The notes under the pieces: model-generated
Database searches by the model: none
What the model was told of the DNA's origin: nothing
What the model saw: the letters and a program-made list of their open reading frames with translations, nothing else
Assembly: GCF_017354985.1 (NCBI RefSeq)
Contig: NZ_CP071501.1
Location: 4,102,501-4,136,363 of the forward strand
DNA from: Shewanella cyperi
Lineage (GTDB): Bacteria; Pseudomonadota; Gammaproteobacteria; Enterobacterales; Shewanellaceae
Direction: 5' to 3'
DNA: 33,863 nt
Part shown: piece after piece, positions 29,538-33,863 of the stretch
Position numbering within the stretch: the first letter of the stretch is position 1
How the letters are laid out: every line of letters starts with the position of its first letter
Made by a program: the position numbers and the translations under genes

Positions 29538-29587
29538 AAGTCCTCTACCCGGTTTGCCCAATGTTGGGGTATCCGGGTGAAGGACTT
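29538..29587. terminator. Long composite hairpin between convergent sua5 and mnmE
   Basis: Arms AAGTCCTCTACCCGG (29538-29552) and CCGGGTGAAGGACTT (29573-29587) pair at 14 of 15 positions counting one wobble. The 20-nt loop holds a further CCCAA/TTGGG stem. Both sides have moderate T-tracts (TTTTCTTT on plus; TTTATGGTTTTC on minus), so it can be a bidirectional terminator, but it is far longer than the others in this window. The rest of 29498-29623 shows nothing else. Confidence 0.6.
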
Positions 29588-29623
29588 AAAGAGTTTTCTT
29601 TCAAGGCGCTACTCGGCCCCAAA

Positions 29624-30985
29624 TCATTTGCCGATACAGAAGGAGCTGAAAATCTTGCCCAGCAGATCGTCCGAGGTGAATTGACCCGTGATTTCAGACA
29701 GCGCCTGCTGAGTCATGCGCAGCTCTTCGGCGAGCAGCTCTCCTGCCTGGAAGACTTCCAGTTGCACCTTGCCCTGTTGCAGATGTTCAGCGGCTATTGC
29801 CAGGGCTTCCAGGTGGCGACGGCGGGCGATAAAGCCACCTTCGAGATTGCTCTGGTAGCCCATCAGGCTCTTGAGGTGTTGCTTCAGACTATCGACACCC
29901 AGACCTGTCTTGGCAGAGATCCGGTACACCGCATGTCCCTGCTCCTGGGTCACCTCCAGTGGCTCACCCGTGAGATCGGCCTTGTTGCGCACCACAGTGA
30001 CGCCGAGTCCCTTTGGCAGACGATCGATAAAGTCAGGCCAGATATCGTGGGGATCAACGGCATCCGTGGTGGTGCCGTCGACCATGAACAGCACCCGATC
30101 GGCGCTGGCTATTTCATTCCAGGCCCGCTCTATGCCTATTTGCTCCACTGTGTCCGTGGTGTCACGAAGGCCGGCGGTGTCAATGATGTGCAGCGGCATG
30201 CCATCCAGATGTATGTGTTCGCGCAGCACATCGCGGGTGGTGCCGGCGATTTCCGTGACTATGGCCGATTCCTTGCCGGCAAGGGCATTGAGCAGGCTGG
30301 ATTTACCGGCGTTGGGACGACCGGCAATCACCACCTTCATGCCTTCGCGGATAATGGCACCCTGCTTGGCGCTGGCTTGCACTTCATCGAGCTTGGCTAT
30401 GATGCCGTAGAGGGCCGCCGCTATCTTGCCGTCGGAAAGGAAGTCCACTTCTTCATCGGGAAAGTCGATGGCGGCTTCCACATACAGACGCAGGTTGGTG
30501 ACCTTGTCCACCAGCTCGTGAACCTCACGGGAAAATTCACCCTGCAGGGATTGCAAGGCGCTCTTGGCGGCCTGCTCGCTGGTGGCGTCGATAAGGTCGG
30601 CAATGGCCTCGGCCTGGGTCAGGTCCAGCTTGTCATTCATAAAGGCCTGTTCGCTGAATTCACCGGGGCGGGCGATGCGGACACCTTCCACCTCAAGCAC
30701 GGCGCGGATCAACATATCCAGCACCACCTGACCGCCGTGGCCCTGCAATTCCAGTACGTCTTCGCCGGTGAAGGAGTTGGGACCCTTGAAGAACAGGGCT
30801 ATGCCCTGATCCAGCACAGTGCCGTCGGCAGACTTGAATTCGCAGTAGTCGGCGTAACGGGTCTTGGGCAGGTGACCCAGCACAGCCTGGGCCACAGTGG
30901 CAGCCCGGTTGCCCGAAATCCGGATTATGCCCACGCCGCCTCGGCCCGGGGCTGTGGCCTGGGCCACAATAGTGTCAGTTGTCAC
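29624..30985 (-). CDS. mnmE: tRNA modification GTPase MnmE
   Basis: Partner of MnmG in wobble-uridine modification. The frame opens at a TTG (31012), but the GTG at 30985 with GGAA six bases ahead gives 453 residues starting [16 protein letters not shown], the family start and length. An N-terminal tetrahydrofolate-binding domain (1-118), a helical domain and an inserted GTPase domain with the P-loop GRPNAGKSS (222-230), switch AGTTRDV and DTAGLRD, and NKAD follow. The invariant C-terminal CIGK carries the catalytic cysteine. Separated from yidC by a terminator. Confidence 0.96.
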   Translation of the reverse strand: MTTDTIVAQATAPGRGGVGIIRISGNRAATVAQAVLGHLPKTRYADYCEFKSADGTVLDQGIALFFKGPNSFTGEDVLELQGHGGQVVLDMLIRAVLEVEGVRIARPGEFSEQAFMNDKLDLTQAEAIADLIDATSEQAAKSALQSLQGEFSREVHELVDKVTNLRLYVEAAIDFPDEEVDFLSDGKIAAALYGIIAKLDEVQASAKQGAIIREGMKVVIAGRPNAGKSSLLNALAGKESAIVTEIAGTTRDVLREHIHLDGMPLHIIDTAGLRDTTDTVEQIGIERAWNEIASADRVLFMVDGTTTDAVDPHDIWPDFIDRLPKGLGVTVVRNKADLTGEPLEVTQEQGHAVYRISAKTGLGVDSLKQHLKSLMGYQSNLEGGFIARRRHLEALAIAAEHLQQGKVQLEVFQAGELLAEELRMTQQALSEITGQFTSDDLLGKIFSSFCIGK

Positions 30986-31004
30986 GTCAGTTTCCGTTTG
31001 CAAT

Positions 31005-31036
31005 TCAAACAAAAAGGCGACCCGCAGGCCGCCTTT
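31005..31036 (-). terminator. Terminator after yidC
   Basis: On the minus strand: AAAGGCGGCC, UGCG tetraloop, GGTCGCCTTT (one G.U pair), followed by TTGTTTG. It lies about 25 bp after the yidC stop and 20-51 bp upstream of the mnmE start. Confidence 0.8.
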
Positions 31037-31060
31037 GAATTCATTAGCCTGAAAATGCGC

Positions 31061-32686
31061 TTATTTTAAGCCCTTTTTCTCCAGACCGGCATAAATAATC
31101 TTCTGTTGGGTGATGGCCACCAGGTTACCCACCAGCCAGTACAGTACCAGACCGGCCGGGAACCAGAGGAAGAACACGGTAAAGATCACCGGCATCCACT
31201 GCATCATCTTTTGCTGCATGGGATCCATGGTCGGAGCCACGGGTTGCATCTTCTGCATCAGCCACATGGATACACCCATCAGCAGCGGCAGTACATAGTA
31301 AGGATCCTGCACCGACAGGTCGTGGATCCACAGCATGAAGGGCGCATGACGCAGCTCAACGCTTTCCATCAGTACCCAGTACAGGGCGATGAAGATGGGC
31401 ATTTGCAGCAGCATGGGCAGACAGCCACCCATGGGGTTAACCTTTTCCTTCTTGTACAGCTCCATCATGGCCTGACCCATCTTCTGGCGGTCGTCACCGA
31501 AGCGTTCCTTGAGATCTGCCAGCTTGGGCTGCAGGTTGCGCATCTTGGCCATGGACACATACTGTGCCTTGGTCAGTGGGAACAGCGCACCACGCACTGT
31601 CAGGGTGATCAGGATAATTGCCAGGCCCCAGTTAACCACCAGGCCCTGGTAGAACATCAGCAACCAGTGGATGGGCACGGCCAGCCACCAGAGGAAACCA
31701 TAATCCACCACCAGGTTCAGGCTTTCAGACAGTTCCGACAGGGCGGCCTGATCTTTCGGACCCACATAGAAGTGGGCGCTGATGGTTTGGGATTCACCCG
31801 GTGCTATGTCGTGTACCGCACCCTTGAAGCCGATATTGGCTTGGCCACCGGCGCTGACGGAGCTGAACAGGGTGTTCTTTTCATTGGCGCTGGGGATCCA
31901 GGCAGACACGAAATAATGCTGCAGCATGGCGACCCAACCACCCAGGGTGGCTTGGTCGAGGTCTTTCTTGGCCATGTCTTCAAACTTGTACTTCTCATAA
32001 CGCACATCGGCGGTTGAGAAGGCGCCACCACGGTAAGTCGGCATCATCATGCTGCTTTCGGTGGGCTTGATGGTCTGTTTAATCTGACCGTACATCTGTA
32101 ACTGCAAAGGCGCAGCAGATTGGTTATTGATGCGGTAGTCCACGCCAATGTCGAACTTGCCACGATGGAATACAAACACCTTGGTTACCGTCACGCCCTG
32201 ATCATTGGTCAGGGTCAGTGGCACTTCCAGGGTATCCTGACCATCGGCCAGCACAAATTCGTTGGCTGAAGCGTTGTACTGGGCGCGGCCCTTGGCTGCA
32301 CTGTCAATACCATCACGACCGATCAAACCACTCTGGGCGATATAGGTGAAATCCTTCAGTTGCTCCAGCAACACAAAGGGCTCGTCTTTATCCAGCTCCA
32401 GTTTGTGTGATACCAGGGCGGCATGAACTATGTCACCACCCACGGGGCTGATGGCCACATCCAGTTGATCGGTCTTAACCTTGATCAGCGTCTGGTTGTT
32501 CACCACGGCGGCAGGGACACCGGCGTCGGCTGTTGGAACATCGGTATTGACTGACTGTTCCTGCACTGAGGCCGCAACTGTTTCGGTTGTGACCGGTTTG
32601 GGGGCTTTGTCAGCCTGCCACTGTTGCCACAGCAAAAAGCTGACAAACAGCAGACCTACAAGCAAAATATTGCGTTGAGATTCCAT
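31061..32686 (-). CDS. yidC: Membrane protein insertase YidC
   Basis: Inserts and folds inner-membrane proteins, alone or with SecYEG; subunits a and c of the ATP synthase encoded here are classic clients. 541 residues: an N-terminal membrane anchor (6-22), a linker, the large periplasmic beta-sandwich domain (about 60-325), then the five-helix insertase core, with the essential groove arginine R365 in [15 protein letters not shown]. The C-terminus is short and basic (LEKKGLK). Three bases separate it from yidD. Confidence 0.97.
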   Translation of the reverse strand: MESQRNILLVGLLFVSFLLWQQWQADKAPKPVTTETVAASVQEQSVNTDVPTADAGVPAAVVNNQTLIKVKTDQLDVAISPVGGDIVHAALVSHKLELDKDEPFVLLEQLKDFTYIAQSGLIGRDGIDSAAKGRAQYNASANEFVLADGQDTLEVPLTLTNDQGVTVTKVFVFHRGKFDIGVDYRINNQSAAPLQLQMYGQIKQTIKPTESSMMMPTYRGGAFSTADVRYEKYKFEDMAKKDLDQATLGGWVAMLQHYFVSAWIPSANEKNTLFSSVSAGGQANIGFKGAVHDIAPGESQTISAHFYVGPKDQAALSELSESLNLVVDYGFLWWLAVPIHWLLMFYQGLVVNWGLAIILITLTVRGALFPLTKAQYVSMAKMRNLQPKLADLKERFGDDRQKMGQAMMELYKKEKVNPMGGCLPMLLQMPIFIALYWVLMESVELRHAPFMLWIHDLSVQDPYYVLPLLMGVSMWLMQKMQPVAPTMDPMQQKMMQWMPVIFTVFFLWFPAGLVLYWLVGNLVAITQQKIIYAGLEKKGLK

Positions 32687-32689
32687 AGC

Positions 32690-32944
32690 CTATTTATTAC
32701 ACCTGTCGTTTTTGGGGGGAACGGGATCTGACCCGCCGGGATGTAAAGGGTGACATTTTAATATGCGTTTGGCTGCAAACCAACAGCCTTTTACCGTTCC
32801 GTGGACCTGGATCGCTTCTATTGCATAGTGGGAGCAGGTGGGATGGAAGCGGCACTTGGGGCCCAGCAAGGGGCTGATAAATATTTGATAACCACGGACC
32901 AGGCCTATGGTCAGCCATTGTAACGGCGACTGAGTTTGCGCCAT
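32690..32944 (-). CDS. yidD: Membrane protein insertion efficiency factor YidD
   Basis: Small amphipathic protein of 84 residues that aids YidC/Sec-dependent membrane insertion. The signature [20 protein letters not shown] and [13 protein letters not shown] stretches with their conserved cysteines are present. Its start lies inside rnpA (34-bp overlap), a usual arrangement that points to translational coupling; the stop is 3 bp before yidC. Confidence 0.95.
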   Translation of the reverse strand: MAQTQSPLQWLTIGLVRGYQIFISPLLGPKCRFHPTCSHYAIEAIQVHGTVKGCWFAAKRILKCHPLHPGGSDPVPPKNDRCNK

Positions 32945-33267
32945 AGCTTCTCTATCAGCCTCGTGAGTTCGGCATTTTCCATTTCCATCACGCCATTTCT
33001 GACCAAAACGACAATATCCAGCGGCGGCAATTCATGCTGGTTCAGACGAAAGCTTTCTCTGATGAGACGTTTGATACGATTGCGTTCGTGGGCGCGCTTT
33101 ACATAGCGTTTGGCCACGGTCAGTCCAATTCGGGGATGGGATGTGCCATTGGGAATGGCAAGCAGGGTAATTTCTGCTGAAGACGCTTTGATGGGATTGG
33201 AAAAAACAGCTTTAAATTGCGCGGGAGTTAACAAACGTAACTCCCGCGTAAAGGTGTAGCAAGTCAC
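32911..33267 (-). CDS. rnpA: Ribonuclease P protein component
   Basis: Binds the catalytic M1 RNA and helps it cleave pre-tRNA 5' leaders. 118 residues, start GTG (in-frame [18 protein letters not shown]). The central cleft motif with the RNR signature, [18 protein letters not shown], is intact. It lies 18 bp after rpmH and overlaps yidD at its 3' end. Confidence 0.96.
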   Translation of the reverse strand: MTCYTFTRELRLLTPAQFKAVFSNPIKASSAEITLLAIPNGTSHPRIGLTVAKRYVKRAHERNRIKRLIRESFRLNQHELPPLDIVVLVRNGVMEMENAELTRLIEKLWRKLSRRYNG

Positions 33268-33285
33268 CTAGTTGTCGACCCTGAA

Positions 33286-33423
33286 TCAGGCAGACAGACG
33301 AGCGCGACCCTTGGCACGGCGACGAGCCAGTACCTTACGGCCGTTTGCTGTAGCCATACGAGCGCGGAAGCCGTGAGAACGCTTGCGCTTCAGGTTGCTA
33401 GGTTGAAAAGTACGTTTACTCAT
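33286..33423 (-). CDS. rpmH: 50S ribosomal protein L34
   Basis: 45-residue, very basic ribosomal protein, beginning [19 protein letters not shown] and ending [13 protein letters not shown]. Easy to miss because of its length. It is first of the rpmH-rnpA-yidD-yidC unit, behind a strong promoter, and divergent from dnaA (which should start just right of the window). The rpmH-dnaA adjacency is typical of this group. Confidence 0.97.
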   Translation of the reverse strand: MSKRTFQPSNLKRKRSHGFRARMATANGRKVLARRRAKGRARLSA

Positions 33424-33454
33424 GATGGCAATCCGTCTTTGTTAGTGAACATTC

Positions 33455-33476
33455 CTTGTCTCGTTATCGAGGCAAG
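33455..33476 (-). other. Hairpin in the rpmH 5' leader
   Basis: CTTGTCTCG (33455-33463), loop TTAT, CGAGGCAAG (33468-33476): nine pairs including one G.U. If transcription starts near 33488 it lies about 12-33 nt into the mRNA, some 32 nt before the rpmH ATG. It may stabilise the leader or act in autogenous control; there is no T-tract, so it is not a terminator. Confidence 0.5.
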
Positions 33477-33494
33477 GGCAAAAAAGAGGCCGAA

Positions 33495-33523
33495 TTGTAA
33501 TCACTGATGCACCTGCCGTCAAG
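33495..33523 (-). promoter_or_regulatory. Main promoter of rpmH-rnpA-yidD-yidC
   Basis: On the minus strand, -35 TTGACG (33523-33518) and -10 TACAAT (33500-33495) with an ideal 17-bp spacer. It gives a leader of about 65 nt. Confidence 0.8.
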
Positions 33524-33594
33524 AAGCAAAGCCCTGCAACAATGGAATTCAGCCCGGTTTTCTTTCCACTGCTTATGCTCAGAACACCACAGAG

Positions 33595-33603
33595 TGTGGA
33601 TAA
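33595..33603 (+). promoter_or_regulatory. DnaA box in the rpmH-dnaA intergenic region
   Basis: TGTGGATAA, a perfect DnaA box. Its place between rpmH and the expected dnaA gene fits DnaA autoregulation. Confidence 0.8.
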
Positions 33604-33863
33604 GTCTGTGCATCGGCACTATATCTGGTGGATCCAGTTAATGCCAAGCGGATCGAAGGTCGCGCATTATAGATCAATCCGGATCGCTTTATAAAGCAAG
33701 ATTTCCACGGGATTGGCGTAAAAAAGATCCTTTTCGATCTTGACGGATCCCCTGGGTTAAGGTCTTGGGATCTCGCTGGGGATAAATCCATTTAAAGGAT
33801 AGCGATCAGGGCGATCTCCCGATAGAATACATGTCCTTTTGGACGATCTATTTGGGGATAACA
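33604..33863. promoter_or_regulatory. GATC-rich region upstream of dnaA
   Basis: No coding gene recognised. Eleven GATC sites lie in 33631-33848. The dnaA promoter should be here reading right; the only decent plus-strand hexamer is TAGAAT at 33823-33828, without a good -35. A short minus-strand open frame here (33579-33791) has base composition and content unlike a protein and is not called. Confidence 0.6.
33666..33695 (-). promoter_or_regulatory. Candidate second (distal) rpmH promoter
   Basis: On the minus strand a perfect -10 TATAAT (33671-33666) with a GCGC discriminator like the rrn promoters, and a -35 of TTTATA (33695-33690, 4 of 6) at 18 bp. It would start transcription about 170 bp farther upstream than the main promoter, reading across the DnaA box. 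Confidence 0.4.

Noticed and set aside
29561..31069. Long open frame (about 500 codons) on the plus strand opposite mnmE
   Set aside because: It is the mirror of a well-supported mnmE gene, has no ribosome site, and its translation resembles no protein; it arises from codon bias.

Overview
The window is a chromosomal origin region of a gammaproteobacterium of the Alteromonadales, most probably Shewanella or a close relative. The gene order rrn - ccoG - menB - glmS - glmU - atpCDGAHFEBI - parB-parA - rsmG - mnmG - oriC - mioC ... mnmE - yidC - yidD - rnpA - rpmH - (dnaA, beyond the right edge) is the classic arrangement of this group, and the protein sequences fit. The genus call is inference from synteny and protein character; no search was run.

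Left part (1-9.8 kb): the first 15 bases are the 5' end of a 16S rRNA read leftwards, preceded by a boxA and two rrn-type promoters. Then come ccoG (cytochrome oxidase assembly), a small membrane-anchored protein, menB (menaquinone synthesis), a DUF2061 membrane protein behind a Fur-like site, and a two-gene lipoprotein unit. The second gene of that unit, a DUF1996 lipoprotein, is cut by one in-frame TAA. A DeoR-type regulator with glmS (apparently one operon with tandem operators), then glmU, make UDP-GlcNAc precursors.

Centre (9.9-21.5 kb): the complete nine-gene F1Fo ATP synthase operon, with its promoter, terminator and an atpE translational enhancer-like leader. Upstream of it lie parAB, rsmG and mnmG. 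oriC is at about 21.55-21.92 kb, between mnmG and mioC. It holds 19 GATC sites, an AT-rich unwinding element and three strong DnaA boxes. Every gene from ccoG to mnmG except the 2.0-3.7 kb cluster runs away from oriC on the leftward leading strand.

Right part (22.4-33.9 kb): an exported endonuclease/exonuclease/phosphatase-fold protein, then a LysR-type regulator divergent from dabB-dabA, a two-gene inorganic carbon (bicarbonate) accumulation system with all four expected zinc ligands in DabA. Directly downstream on the same strand is sua5, whose reaction consumes bicarbonate/CO2 to make the t6A precursor. The conserved mnmE-yidC-yidD-rnpA-rpmH block follows on the minus strand. The last 0.4 kb is the rpmH/dnaA intergenic region, with a perfect DnaA box and a second dense GATC cluster.

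Most of the window is ordinary core genome. The points that stand out are the DAB bicarbonate module next to oriC beside a bicarbonate-using tRNA-modification enzyme, the nonsense-interrupted DUF1996 lipoprotein, a long composite hairpin between sua5 and mnmE, tandem operators ahead of the glmS regulator, and the two GATC-dense replication-control regions that share a 13-base word.
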